In this document: positions 45,590-54,403 of the stretch, one piece after another
How positions within the stretch are numbered: position 1 is the first letter of the stretch
Layout: every line of letters starts with the position of its first letter
From: Polynucleobacter sp. GWA2_45_21
Lineage (GTDB): Bacteria > Pseudomonadota > Gammaproteobacteria > Burkholderiales > Burkholderiaceae
Direction of reading: 5' to 3'
DNA length: 64,000 nt
Assembly: GCF_001830325.1 (NCBI RefSeq)
Contig: NZ_MHZG01000003.1
Span: forward strand, 1 to 64,000
Notes under the pieces: generated by a model
What the model saw: only the letters and a program-made list of their open reading frames with translations
Told to the model about the DNA's origin: nothing
Databases searched by the model: none
Program-made: the position numbers and the translations under genes

Positions 45590-46006
45590 AAAAGGATAAT
45601 TGAGGCAAAATTTCAGGTAAATACCGTTTTTACAAAACGGACTCATTCTTAATTAGGTTGCCGCAAAGCCTGTTCTTGTTGTTCAATAATTTCTATTTTT
45701 CACTAGTTTATTGTCGCCTTAAGGCGTAAGAAAACTCATCATTTTTAGACTAAAAATGGCACTAAAAAATCGATGAATTTTTATAAGTAAAGAAGAGGTA
45801 AGAACGCTAATACCCCTTAGCACACATTTTTGCAGATGCTTGGATTAAGGGCGATTAGTCGACGAAGTTATCAATTAACATCTTTCACCAAATTTATAGA
45901 GTTTGAGATAATTAACTCAATTAATCTCGGTTGTATTTACCCAATGCATTTCAACATAATGCTTACTGGTATTTGATTGTATTTTTTGCACTATTAAGGT
46001 CTGCTC
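45590..46006. other. Gene-free interval rich in palindromes
   Basis: No convincing gene is seen in these 417 bases. Dyads are: CCGTTTT-TAC-AAAACGG (45624-45640); CGCCTTAAGGCG (45715-45726, perfect); CATTTTTAG-A-CTAAAAATG (45740-45758, perfect); and an imperfect GAGAT...ATCTC dyad (45905-45928). No U-tract follows the first, so it is a weak terminator candidate. The interval lies between the integrase module and the heptose operon and may hold regulatory sites or a small RNA. Confidence 0.6.
45931..45960 (+). promoter_or_regulatory. Candidate promoter of the heptose operon
   Basis: TTGTAT (45931-45936) and CATAAT (45955-45960) are 18 bases apart, matching sigma-70 -35/-10 boxes at 4 of 6 and 5 of 6 positions. 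Transcription would begin about 40 bases before the first gene, leaving room for the AAGG ribosome site at about 45995. Confidence 0.4.
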
Positions 46007-46960
46007 ATGAAATTCATAGTTACAGGATGTGCTGGATTTATTGGTAGTACATTGGTTGATCGCCTGCTATCAGATGGTCATTCGGTCATAGGGGTGGATA
46101 ACTTTTCCACGGGTCAGCGCCGTTTTCTTGAAGGCGCTTTACTGAATCCAAATTTCACACTGTTTAAAACTGATCTTTTAGACTTAGATGCATTGAAAGA
46201 TGCATTTACTGGTGGTGAGGCAGTGTTTCATTTGGCCGCCAACGCTGACGTTCGTTTTGGTACCGATTATCCCCGTCGCGATCTTGAGCAAAACACCATC
46301 GCTACATACAACGTACTTGAAGCTATGCGTGCAAATGGCATCAAAAGAATTGCTTTTTCATCTACTGGATCGGTCTACGGAGAGGCTCCGGTTGTGCCCA
46401 CTCCTGAAAACGGTCCTTTTCCAATTCAAACATCGTTGTACGGAGCCTCAAAGGCCGCCTGCGAAGGGCTAATTTCCGCCTATTGCGAGGGTTTTGGTTT
46501 CCAATCCTGGATCTTTCGTTTTGTCTCCATCTTAGGGGAGCGCTATACACATGGGCATGTTTTTGATTTCTATCAAAAGCTCAAAGCTGACCCGACTTGT
46601 CTGCCAGTATTAGGCAATGGGAAACAGCGTAAATCTTATTTGTATGTTCAAGATTGTATTGATGCAATTTTGTTGGCAATGGATCGGGCTACAGAAAAAG
46701 TCAATATCTTTAACTTGGGCGTAGATGGCTATTGTGAGGTCAATGATTCGATTGGGTGGATTTGTGATGAATTAGGCGTGAAGCCTAGATTGGATTATGC
46801 GGGCGGTGATCGTGGTTGGATTGGTGATAATCCATTTATTTTTCTAGATACCCAGAAGATTCAAGCATTAGGTTGGAAGCCTCGATTTACTATTAATGAG
46901 GGCGTGATTAAGACTGTGCAATATCTACGTGAAAATGAATGGGTATTTAAGGCGCGCTAA
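46007..46960 (+). CDS. NAD-dependent nucleotide-sugar epimerase (GalE-like)
   Basis: Extended SDR with FIVTGCAGFIGSTLVDRLL at the N-terminus, VDNFSTGQRRF (GalE/WbpP-like), FHLAANADVRFG near 76, FSSTGSVYG near 120, YGASKAACEG near 146 (Tyr-x3-Lys), and RKSYLYVQDCI near 206. It is likely to act on a heptose or hexose nucleotide-sugar made by this operon. The stop codon shares a base with the next ATG (TAATG). The exact epimerised carbon cannot be read from the sequence. Confidence 0.85.
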   Translation: MKFIVTGCAGFIGSTLVDRLLSDGHSVIGVDNFSTGQRRFLEGALLNPNFTLFKTDLLDLDALKDAFTGGEAVFHLAANADVRFGTDYPRRDLEQNTIATYNVLEAMRANGIKRIAFSSTGSVYGEAPVVPTPENGPFPIQTSLYGASKAACEGLISAYCEGFGFQSWIFRFVSILGERYTHGHVFDFYQKLKADPTCLPVLGNGKQRKSYLYVQDCIDAILLAMDRATEKVNIFNLGVDGYCEVNDSIGWICDELGVKPRLDYAGGDRGWIGDNPFIFLDTQKIQALGWKPRFTINEGVIKTVQYLRENEWVFKAR

Positions 46961-47817
46961 TGGGTAATTCTTGGGCAGTCATTACAGGGAGTTCGCGAGG
47001 GCTTGGGGCGCATCTGGCAAACGCATTTTGGAGTGCGGGTTGGAATATTGCGTTAGTCGCTCGCAACCAAGATGATTTATTGGGGGTTTGCAAGAACTTA
47101 CCCGAAAGACCGAATCAAAAGGCCACCATATTTCCATGTGACCTTGCTCAACCAGTAGAGGTAAGCTTATTGGTTGAAAAAATTAAAGATCAGTTGCCAC
47201 GCCTGGACGCATTAATTAACAATGCAGCCATTCATGGGCCTATTGGCCCTCTGGTAGAAAACGATCTCACTCTTTGGAATAAAGCAATACAGGTTAACCT
47301 AATGTCCCCTGTGGCTTTATGCCATGGTTTACTTGACTTCATTGGTGAGTCTGGTAGTGGCACCATCATCAATTTATCTGGCGGCGGCGCTACTGGCCCT
47401 AGAGCCAACTTTACAGCGTATGCAAGTGCCAAGGCCGCCTTAGTGCGTTTTTCTGAAACACTGGCACAGGAGGTGGAATCTCGACAGATTCGGGTTAATT
47501 GCGTTGCCCCAGGTGCGATGAAGACCAGTCTTCTGGAAGAAGTTGTTGTCTCTGGAAAATCGGTTGCCGGCCCTCGCGAGTTTGAGATTGCGGAGAACGT
47601 TTTTGCTCAAGGCGGTGCCTCGATGAATAAGGTTGCAGATTTGGTGTTATTTTTGGCAAGTGATGCCAGCCTGGGGATTACTGGCAAGTTAGTAAGCGCA
47701 GTATGGGATAAATGGCAAGAGTGGCCAAAACATATTGAGCAACTGGCAGCAAGCGATACGTATACTCTGAGGAGAATTTCTGGTCGCGATCGTGGAATGG
47801 AATGGGGTGATGTATGA
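46960..47817 (+). CDS. Short-chain dehydrogenase/reductase
   Basis: Classical SDR: AVITGSSRGLGAHLANAF (residues 6-23), LINNAAIHGPIGP near 86, IINLSGGGATGP (Ser) and AYASAKAAL (Tyr-x3-Lys) near 150, then VNCVAPGAMKTSLLEE. These define an active NAD(P)-dependent oxidoreductase. Being locked between the epimerase and the Gfo/Idh oxidoreductase by stop/start overlaps, it is probably a reductase for the same nucleotide-sugar. Not assigned to a known heptose-modifying family. Confidence 0.85.
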   Translation: MGNSWAVITGSSRGLGAHLANAFWSAGWNIALVARNQDDLLGVCKNLPERPNQKATIFPCDLAQPVEVSLLVEKIKDQLPRLDALINNAAIHGPIGPLVENDLTLWNKAIQVNLMSPVALCHGLLDFIGESGSGTIINLSGGGATGPRANFTAYASAKAALVRFSETLAQEVESRQIRVNCVAPGAMKTSLLEEVVVSGKSVAGPREFEIAENVFAQGGASMNKVADLVLFLASDASLGITGKLVSAVWDKWQEWPKHIEQLAASDTYTLRRISGRDRGMEWGDV

Positions 47818-48848
47818 GCGCGAATCAAATAGAAATCAAAGATAAGGTATGCAAAGTGTTGGGTGTTGGCATTATTGGTTGTGGCTTGATTGGTCAAAAG
47901 AGGGCGTCTAATTTAGGCCCTGGTGGAAATTTAGTGGCGTGCGCTGACGTCAATTTACCCCGAGCAGAGCAATTGGCTCTACCGTTTAGGGCGCAAGCTT
48001 TTTCAAGTTGGCGTGAGCTCTTAGCGCTCCCTCAAATAGATATTGTCATTATTGCTACCTTACATGATTCGCTTGCCGAAATTACATTGGCTGCTATTGC
48101 TGCCGGTAAACATGTGCTTGTAGAAAAACCTGCTGCTCGTTCAGCCAGTGAACTAGAACCAGTAATCGCGGCAGCTAAAACCAACAACATCAAAGTCCGC
48201 GTTGGTTTCAATCATCGCTATCACCGAAGTTTGCAGAAGGCCAAATCGATTGTTGACTCTGGCGTGTTAGGGGATTTGATGTTTATCCGCGCTCGATATG
48301 GACATGGTGCTAGATTGGGATACGATAAGGAGTGGCGAGCGAACCCGCAATTATCTGGTGGTGGTGAGCTTATTGATCAAGGTCCTCACTTGATTGACCT
48401 ATCACGGTGGTTTATTGGTGATTTTTCTGAGGTTCAGGGTTTTGCTCACACATATTATTGGGATATGCCAGTTGACGATAACGGTTTTATGTTGCTGAAG
48501 ACGGCTAAGCAGCAGGTTGCTTTTCTGCACGCTTCCTGTACAGAGTGGAAAAATCTATTCTCTATGGAGATTTATGGAAAAGATGGTAAGTTGGATTTGT
48601 CGGGATTAGGCGGAAGCTACGGATTGGAAAAGTTAACTTACTATAAGATGCTGCCTCAAATGGGCCCTCCCGAAACTATTTCCTGGGAATATCCAATGGC
48701 TGATGATTCATGGGCTCTAGAGATGGCAGAGTTTTATCAGGATATTCATGAAAATCGAGAACCCGCTGCCGGTCTACATGATGCATATCAGGCATTAAAG
48801 ATTATCGATCAAATTTATAAGGATTCTGGTTATGATCATCTCGCGTAG
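47814..48848 (+). CDS. Gfo/Idh/MocA-family oxidoreductase
   Basis: NAD(P)-binding domain with GVGIIGCGLIGQKRASNL near residue 17, VIIATLHDSLAEITL near 78, and GKHVLVEKPAARSASE near 97 (EKP motif). The C-terminal part has RVGFNHRYHRSLQKAK and GGGELIDQGPHLIDLSRWF near 180, with the usual catalytic His. Family members oxidise or reduce C-3 or other sugar hydroxyls. Overlap by 4 bases upstream and by 17 with the next gene indicates strict operon coupling. Confidence 0.88.
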   Translation: MSANQIEIKDKVCKVLGVGIIGCGLIGQKRASNLGPGGNLVACADVNLPRAEQLALPFRAQAFSSWRELLALPQIDIVIIATLHDSLAEITLAAIAAGKHVLVEKPAARSASELEPVIAAAKTNNIKVRVGFNHRYHRSLQKAKSIVDSGVLGDLMFIRARYGHGARLGYDKEWRANPQLSGGGELIDQGPHLIDLSRWFIGDFSEVQGFAHTYYWDMPVDDNGFMLLKTAKQQVAFLHASCTEWKNLFSMEIYGKDGKLDLSGLGGSYGLEKLTYYKMLPQMGPPETISWEYPMADDSWALEMAEFYQDIHENREPAAGLHDAYQALKIIDQIYKDSGYDHLA

Positions 48849-49815
48849 TCCTCTTCGTATTACCTTGGGCGGTGGCGGCACAGATCTAGCCTCTTATTAT
48901 GAAGAGCATGAAGGTTTTTTAATAGCAGCAGCTATTGATAAGTACGTTTATGTCACAGTAATGCGTCCTTTTACAGAGGGAATCTATCTCAAGTACTCGC
49001 AGTTAGAGCAGGTTGAAAAAGTTGAGCAGGTGCAACATCCTATTATTCGAGAGGCATTGAATTTAATGGGTTTTCGTACGCCTCAAGTGGAGATAACAAC
49101 CTTAGCTGATATACCTGCTGGAACAGGTTTGGGATCTTCAGGTAGCTTCACCACTGCCTTGCTTAAGGCCTTATACACCCACCGCAAGCGCCATATTCAT
49201 CAAGATGAATTGGCAGAGTTGGCTTGTCATATTGAAATTGATCGGTTGGGTGAGCCTATTGGCAAGCAAGATCAATATATTGCGGCCATAGGCGGATTAA
49301 CATGTTTTACTTTTCATAAAGATGGAAAAGTTACTGCCGAACCGCTAAAAATTAGTATGCAGACGATGTTTGAGTTGGAAGACAACTTGCTACTCTTTTT
49401 TACAGGTTTTTCTAGAAGTGCAAGCGGTATTTTGCGAGATCAAAAGGTAAAGTCTCAGCAAAATGATGCAGATATGATTGCTAACTTACATTACGTCAAA
49501 GATCTTGGCCTGCGTAGTAAAGCTGCTTTAGAAAATGGGAATATAGCTTTATTTGGAGAGTTGATGCATGAACATTGGGAGCACAAAAAGCGTCGCTCAG
49601 GAGGTATGAGCAATCCCCAAATAGATGATTGGTATCAGCTAGCTATGAATAATGGCGCTATTGGCGGAAAATTAGTAGGAGCAGGTGGGGGCGGTTTTTT
49701 AATGTTTATGGCAAAAAATCGAAGTCAGTTGCGTCAGGCAATGAATGGCGCCGGCCTTGAAGAGGTACGATTTAAATTTGACTTTGAAGGCGCTAAAGTG
49801 ATGATGTCGTCTTGA
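48832..49815 (+). CDS. hddA: D-glycero-alpha-D-manno-heptose-7-phosphate kinase-like GHMP kinase
   Basis: GHMP kinase: SPLRITLGGGGTDLASYYEE (residues 5-24), PAGTGLGSSGSFTTALLKAL near 96 (ATP-binding motif 2) and VGAGGGGFLMF near 285 (motif 3). These match HddA, which phosphorylates heptose-7-P at C-1 in the GDP-D-glycero-D-manno-heptose pathway. The 327-residue length and the neighbours (HddC, GmhA, GmhB) support it. Its start lies within the preceding gene. Confidence 0.9.
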   Translation: MIISRSPLRITLGGGGTDLASYYEEHEGFLIAAAIDKYVYVTVMRPFTEGIYLKYSQLEQVEKVEQVQHPIIREALNLMGFRTPQVEITTLADIPAGTGLGSSGSFTTALLKALYTHRKRHIHQDELAELACHIEIDRLGEPIGKQDQYIAAIGGLTCFTFHKDGKVTAEPLKISMQTMFELEDNLLLFFTGFSRSASGILRDQKVKSQQNDADMIANLHYVKDLGLRSKAALENGNIALFGELMHEHWEHKKRRSGGMSNPQIDDWYQLAMNNGAIGGKLVGAGGGGFLMFMAKNRSQLRQAMNGAGLEEVRFKFDFEGAKVMMSS

Positions 49816-50513
49816 TGTTTCCTGTTGCAATTCTAGCCGGGGGCTTGGCTACGCGACTGCGTCCTATCACCCAAACTATTCCCAAAGCCCTAATTGAGGT
49901 TGCAGGGAAGCCTTTTATAGACCATCAGCTTGAATATCTTCGCACTCAGGGCATTACTTCTGTCGTTTTATGTATTGGCTATTTGGGGGAGATGATCCAA
50001 GAGATTGTGGGAGATGGATCACGCTGGGGGATTCATGTGCAATATTCACCTGATGGGCCTAAATTACTTGGTACCGGAGGAGCTTTAAAACAGGCGTTAC
50101 CGATGCTGGGAGAGCAATTCTTTGTTTTGTATGGCGACTCTTATCTTCCAATTGATTTTGCACGGGTGCAAACCGCTTTTCTTGGTAGCGGTCGGCTTGC
50201 GCTAATGACGGTTTTAAGAAACCAAAATCTGTGGGATCGTAGTAACGTGTGGTTCGAGAATGAAGAGCTTATTGAATACAACAAGGAAGTGGTTACAACT
50301 CAGATGCACTATATTGATTATGGGCTGGGGGTGCTTGAGTCTAAAGCTCTGAATAATTATCCCTCTGGACAGGCTTTAGATCTTTCGAGAGTTTATAATG
50401 AATTGTCCTTACAAAAACAGCTTGCAGGCTATGAAGTCTTTGAGCGTTTTTATGAGATAGGCTCACATCAGGGTATTGCCGATACCCAAAACTACTTAAT
50501 GCGAAAAAAATAA
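49815..50513 (+). CDS. hddC: D-glycero-alpha-D-manno-heptose-1-phosphate guanylyltransferase-like enzyme
   Basis: NTP-transferase fold: AILAGGLATRLRPITQTIPK near residue 5 (with Ala-Thr where Gly-Thr is usual), VLCIGYLGEMIQEIVGDG, GTGGALKQALP near 87, VLYGDSYLP (metal Asp) and FYEIGSHQGI at the end. It would activate heptose-1-P as the GDP derivative. The ATG shares a base with the HddA stop (TGATG); a TTG three bases upstream is an alternative. It is a paralogue of the minus-strand enzyme at 34.3 kb. Confidence 0.88.
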   Translation: MFPVAILAGGLATRLRPITQTIPKALIEVAGKPFIDHQLEYLRTQGITSVVLCIGYLGEMIQEIVGDGSRWGIHVQYSPDGPKLLGTGGALKQALPMLGEQFFVLYGDSYLPIDFARVQTAFLGSGRLALMTVLRNQNLWDRSNVWFENEELIEYNKEVVTTQMHYIDYGLGVLESKALNNYPSGQALDLSRVYNELSLQKQLAGYEVFERFYEIGSHQGIADTQNYLMRKK

Positions 50514-50523
50514 AGGACGGTTT

Positions 50524-51123
50524 ATGAGTTACGCCCAAAAACATCTAAATGAATCAATTGAAATCATTCAAAAGATAGATGTAGATGCGATTGAGAAAAT
50601 GGCTGATTTATTAGCCCAGGTTAAGGCCGATGGTGGAAGAATTTTTTTCTTGGGGGTTGGTGGTAGCGCCGGAAATTGTTCTCATGCGGTAAATGATTTT
50701 CGCAAAATCGTAGGCATTGAATCTTATGCTCCAATAGATAATGTTTCTGAATTAACTGCTCGCACTAATGATGAGGGTTGGGCAACCATTTTTGTTGAGT
50801 GGTTAAAAACAAGCAAGCTTTCATCGAAAGATATGATATTTATTTTTTCAGTTGGCGGCGGCAATTTAGAAAAAAATATTAGTCCGAATTTAGTAGAAGC
50901 ACTAAAGTTGGCAAAAGAGGTTGGGTCAAAAGTAATTGGTGTTGTCGGTCGTGATGGTGGATATACAGCGCAAGTTGCAGACGCTTGCGTTATTGTCCCA
51001 ACAGTCAATTCTGACAATATCACTCCTCACTCAGAGGCATTTCAGGGTGTAGTTTGGCACTTACTGGTTTCTCATCCAAAGCTTAAGGCCAATCAAACTA
51101 AGTGGGAGTCTACGAGTAAATAG
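50524..51123 (+). CDS. gmhA: Phosphoheptose isomerase-like SIS protein
   Basis: SIS domain with IFFLGVGGSAGNCSHAVNDF near residue 40 and FIFSVGGGNLEKN near 110. GmhA converts sedoheptulose-7-P into D-glycero-D-manno-heptose-7-P; the second SIS motif (SVGGGN instead of SGSGNS) differs from housekeeping GmhA, so specificity may differ. Good ribosome site (AAAGGACGG) 6 bases before the ATG. Flanked by HddC and GmhB, giving a coherent pathway. Confidence 0.85.
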   Translation: MSYAQKHLNESIEIIQKIDVDAIEKMADLLAQVKADGGRIFFLGVGGSAGNCSHAVNDFRKIVGIESYAPIDNVSELTARTNDEGWATIFVEWLKTSKLSSKDMIFIFSVGGGNLEKNISPNLVEALKLAKEVGSKVIGVVGRDGGYTAQVADACVIVPTVNSDNITPHSEAFQGVVWHLLVSHPKLKANQTKWESTSK

Positions 51124-51140
51124 CTCGAGAAATACTTTCA

Positions 51141-51668
51141 GTGAGACGAGCAGTTTTCTTAGATCGCGATGGTGTTATCAATCAGGCGGTGGTTCGTAAT
51201 GGCACCCCTTATCCGCCAGCAAATATTAGTGAGTTAGTAATTTTGCCGGGAGTATCTCAAGCCCTTCAAAAATTGCATGAAGAAAATTACCTTTTGATAG
51301 TGGTAACCAATCAACCTGATGTGGCTCGTGGAGTAACTCAAAAATCAGATGTTGAGAAAATAAATAATTACTTACTTTCACAATTACCATTGGATGATAT
51401 CAAGACTTGCTATCACGACCATGCGGATGGTTGTCGGTGCCGAAAGCCTTTGCCGGGGGCATTGATTGATGCTGCCAGAGAATATCAAATTAATTTATCA
51501 AAAAGCTTTATGGTGGGTGATCGCTGGCGCGATATTGAAGCTGGTCAATTTGCTGGCTGCAAAACCTTTTTTATTAATTATCGTTATGCTGAAAAACAGC
51601 CTGAATCACCTGACTTTATCGTCTCTTCATTATTAGAGGCGCAACAAATTATCTGTGGAGAGTTTTAA
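51141..51668 (+). CDS. gmhB: D,D-heptose 1,7-bisphosphate phosphatase
   Basis: HAD-IIIA phosphatase: FLDRDGVINQAV near residue 5 (nucleophile Asp), VVTNQPDVARG near 53, zinc-binding Cys/His loop CYHDHADGCRCRKP near 94, and MVGDRWRDIEAGQ near 130. GmhB removes the C-7 phosphate of heptose 1,7-bisphosphate. The 175-residue length is right. The start is GTG with an upstream GAAA-rich weak site; the stop is immediately followed by the transaldolase ATG. Confidence 0.93.
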   Translation: MRRAVFLDRDGVINQAVVRNGTPYPPANISELVILPGVSQALQKLHEENYLLIVVTNQPDVARGVTQKSDVEKINNYLLSQLPLDDIKTCYHDHADGCRCRKPLPGALIDAAREYQINLSKSFMVGDRWRDIEAGQFAGCKTFFINYRYAEKQPESPDFIVSSLLEAQQIICGEF

Positions 51669-52385
51669 ATGAAAAAAGTAGAAGATTTAAAAGTTAAGAT
51701 TTTTGCGGATGGCGCTGATAAAGTTGGCATGCTTGAGATGTACGCAAAACCTTTTATTAAAGGATTAACCACTAATCCTACTTTAATGAAGAAGGCTGGG
51801 ATAATGGATTACCGAGCTTTTTGCAAAGACATCCTAACCTCGATTAAGGATAAGCCACTCTCTTTTGAGGTTTTTTCGGACGATTTTGCGGAGATGGAGC
51901 GTCAGGCTTTAGAGATTGCTAGCTGGGGTGAAAACGTATACGTCAAGATTCCGGTGACTAATACCAAACAAGAGACTTGTTATGCGCTAGTAAAAAAGCT
52001 CGCAGATCAAAAGGTTAAATTAAATGTAACCGCCTTGATGACGCTTGATCAGGTGCGTGACGTTGTAGCCTCATTAAATCCAAATATCTCGAGTTATGTC
52101 TCTGTATTTGCTGGTCGTGTAGCGGATACGGGGGTTGATCCAGTGCCGGTAATGGCTAGGGCGGTTGAAATGCTAAAGGCGGTTCCTGCTGCAGAACTAA
52201 TTTGGGCTAGCCCAAGAGAGTTATTGAATATTTTTCAGGCAGATGATATCGGTTGTCATGTCATTACCGTTACTAATGATATTCTTAAAAAGTTATCACT
52301 AGTTGGATACGACTTGGATGAGTATTCTTTGGATACGGTAAAGATGTTTTATAAGGATGCCGTTGAGGCAGGTTATAAGCTTTAA
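51669..52385 (+). CDS. Transaldolase-family protein
   Basis: Small transaldolase/fructose-6-phosphate-aldolase-like protein: KGLTTNPTLMKKAGI near residue 32, VYVKIPVT near 94 (Schiff-base Lys), KLNVTALMTLDQV near 118 and YVSVFAGRVADTGVD near 138. Transaldolase can form sedoheptulose-7-P from smaller sugars, so its place at the end of a heptose operon suggests dedicated precursor supply; this is inference. 238 residues matches the short class. The gene is followed by a stem-loop terminator. Confidence 0.9.
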   Translation: MKKVEDLKVKIFADGADKVGMLEMYAKPFIKGLTTNPTLMKKAGIMDYRAFCKDILTSIKDKPLSFEVFSDDFAEMERQALEIASWGENVYVKIPVTNTKQETCYALVKKLADQKVKLNVTALMTLDQVRDVVASLNPNISSYVSVFAGRVADTGVDPVPVMARAVEMLKAVPAAELIWASPRELLNIFQADDIGCHVITVTNDILKKLSLVGYDLDEYSLDTVKMFYKDAVEAGYKL

Positions 52386-52414
52386 CTTTTTTCCAATAAG
52401 TTATAATGCGTCAT

Positions 52415-52440
52415 ATAGGCTGAGAGCCTATTTGTTTCAA
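52415..52440 (+). terminator. Terminator of the heptose operon
   Basis: ATAGGCT-GAG-AGCCTAT (52415-52431) forms a 7-bp stem followed by TTGTTTC, a moderate U-rich tail. It lies 30 bases after the transaldolase stop. The strength is modest because the U-run is broken. Confidence 0.6.
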
Positions 52441-52507
52441 TTAACAGATACTCTATAAAGTGTGTCAATTCTAAATTTGTGGCCTTATTCCAATCGCTAT
52501 CTATTTG

Positions 52508-53527
52508 CTAAGGCACCAAACTCAAGAACAAAAACTCAAAAAAGATAATCAAATGCACAACGCCTTGCAGGAGGGTGGTTCTACCAATCGCCAGAGTTAA
52601 TGCCCCAATAAAGAACGATAGATACATCAGGGTCATATTTAGACTGCTAATTCCTAAACTGAGTGGCAGATCAAAAAGAATGGCAAAGGCTGCTACCGTC
52701 GGAATAGTCAATCCAATACTAGCTAAGGCAGAACCTAGCGCCAAGTTCAAACTGCTTTGTAAGCGATTGGCCCTAGCGGCTCTTACCGCGGCAAAGCCTT
52801 CTGGTAGCAGTACCAACATGGCAATCGCAATACCAACCACTGTTTTGGGTGCGCCGGCAGCTTTGACTCCTGCTTCAATGGCGGGGTTTAGGGCTTCAGC
52901 AAGTCCTACTACGGCAGCTAGAGAAATGAGCAATAACAGAAGGCTTGCAGCAGTCTTAAGATTGCTAGGCTTTTCTGCATGGACGCCGCTATCAGTTTTT
53001 TGATCTTCAGCCTTTGGGAGATAGTAATCACGATGGCTCACTGTTTGGAAGAATAGAAAGGCACCATATAAAGCAAAGGAGGCAATGCCAGCAAATGCTA
53101 GTTGGCCTCTAGTAAAGTCTGGCCCAGGGGTGCTTACAGTGACCATGGGCATGACGAGGATGAAAGTGGCTAGTGCGGTAAGTACTGCCAACGCAGAATT
53201 AGTGCCTTCATTACGAAAGGACATCTCATGATGTTTAAAGCCACCCATAAAGATGCATAAGCCGATAACGCCATTCATGACAATCATGACCGTAGCAAAG
53301 ACTGCATCTCGGGCAATAAACTGCGCACCCTCGTGGCCAGCAAACATCATCGCGATAATGAGTGAAGCTTCAATAATGGTCACGCTAATCGCAAGTACTA
53401 GAGTTCCATAAGGCTCACCCGTTTTATGGGCAATCACCTCAGCATGATGAACGGCTGATAGTACTGCCCCAATGAGGGTGATTGCCATTAAAGCAATAAA
53501 CCAGGATTGATTAAGAAGATCGGTCAT
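52508..53527 (-). CDS. chaA: Calcium/sodium:proton antiporter, ChaA-like
   Basis: Inner-membrane cation antiporter of the CaCA/Cax superfamily with about 11 hydrophobic helices. HHAEVIAHKTGEPYGTLVLA near residue 27 and VTIIEASLIIAMM near 49 form the first alpha-repeat; IAMLVLLPEGFAAVRAARAN near 236 forms the second, and the Glu in each is the ion-binding residue. A short charged loop lies near 175-195. 339 residues, slightly shorter than E. coli ChaA (366). It marks the end of the glycan locus. Confidence 0.88.
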   Translation of the reverse strand: MTDLLNQSWFIALMAITLIGAVLSAVHHAEVIAHKTGEPYGTLVLAISVTIIEASLIIAMMFAGHEGAQFIARDAVFATVMIVMNGVIGLCIFMGGFKHHEMSFRNEGTNSALAVLTALATFILVMPMVTVSTPGPDFTRGQLAFAGIASFALYGAFLFFQTVSHRDYYLPKAEDQKTDSGVHAEKPSNLKTAASLLLLLISLAAVVGLAEALNPAIEAGVKAAGAPKTVVGIAIAMLVLLPEGFAAVRAARANRLQSSLNLALGSALASIGLTIPTVAAFAILFDLPLSLGISSLNMTLMYLSFFIGALTLAIGRTTLLQGVVHLIIFFEFLFLSLVP

Positions 53528-53796
53528 TTGGGTAGATTGTTAGTGGCGCTTGGTGAATGACTATTTGTGACGGGTGCCTCAAGTGAGTTTGTATCGGTGG
53601 TCAATTATGTACTTTAGCACCTATGCCATTGTTATTGCATATTCACTTTATAAGCTTTTGGGCTCTGGGAAACTCTTAAAAAGATATTCAGATATTAGCA
53701 ATTAAACCCTGAGATAATAGAGTGGTTAGTCTTTATTTGTATTTGAACTTTCCTTTATCTGCATTCTCTATTTTTCACCTTTAGAAAGCTGCCTAC

Positions 53797-54375
53797 ATGA
53801 CTGAGTTGTCTACTGCCCAAATAAAAGAAATCCGAGCTGCTGTTTTAGGGGCGGCCGCTAAAGTGCCGGGCACTCTGATTGGTATGGGGATTTTGTTTAT
53901 TGTGCTGGGAATGATTGGTATTGCGGGTCAAAGTTTATTTTCATTTATTTCGATTAATGTGCTGGGTGCATTCTTGATTTTGGGTGGTGTATTGCAGTTT
54001 GCTCATGCCCTTAAATCCACTGGTTGGAGGAGTGTATCGATTCAGGTGGTATTGGCTGTTTTATACATTGCGGCTGGTTTATATACTTGGGCTTTTCCAA
54101 TTCCGGCATTAGAAGCAATCACTCTATGGTTGGCAGCGATCTTCTTTGTAACTGGTGTGCTGCGTTTGATTTCAGCGTTTCAGCACCGCCACTTTAATGA
54201 GTGGATTTGGTTGGTACTCTCATCTGCTATCTCTATTTTGATGGGCGTACTCATCATGAGTGGTTATCCAGAGAGTAGTCTGTGGTTGCCTGGTTTACTC
54301 ATTGCTATTGAGCTCTTATTGCAAGGATGGTCTTTACTGTTCTTGGGATTGGCTGCGCGTTCTTTGACTAATTAA
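53797..54375 (+). CDS. HdeD-like membrane protein (DUF308)
   Basis: A 192-residue protein with six hydrophobic helices in three pairs, e.g. LIGMGILFIVLGMIGIAGQS, VLGAFLILGGVLQFAHAL, and VLAVLYIAAGLYTWAFPI. The GxxLIxxGxxxI pattern with repeated pairs is that of HdeD/DUF308 proteins, which in E. coli contribute to acid resistance at high cell density; biochemical function is unknown. Monocistronic or leads the small downstream gene, 28 bases away. Confidence 0.82.
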   Translation: MTELSTAQIKEIRAAVLGAAAKVPGTLIGMGILFIVLGMIGIAGQSLFSFISINVLGAFLILGGVLQFAHALKSTGWRSVSIQVVLAVLYIAAGLYTWAFPIPALEAITLWLAAIFFVTGVLRLISAFQHRHFNEWIWLVLSSAISILMGVLIMSGYPESSLWLPGLLIAIELLLQGWSLLFLGLAARSLTN

Positions 54376-54403
54376 TTTGGAATAGTTTTAAGGGGTTCCT
54401 GCC

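Noticed and set aside
52575..53003. 142-codon + strand frame opposite chaA
   Set aside because: It is an antisense shadow of a well-defined membrane protein gene.
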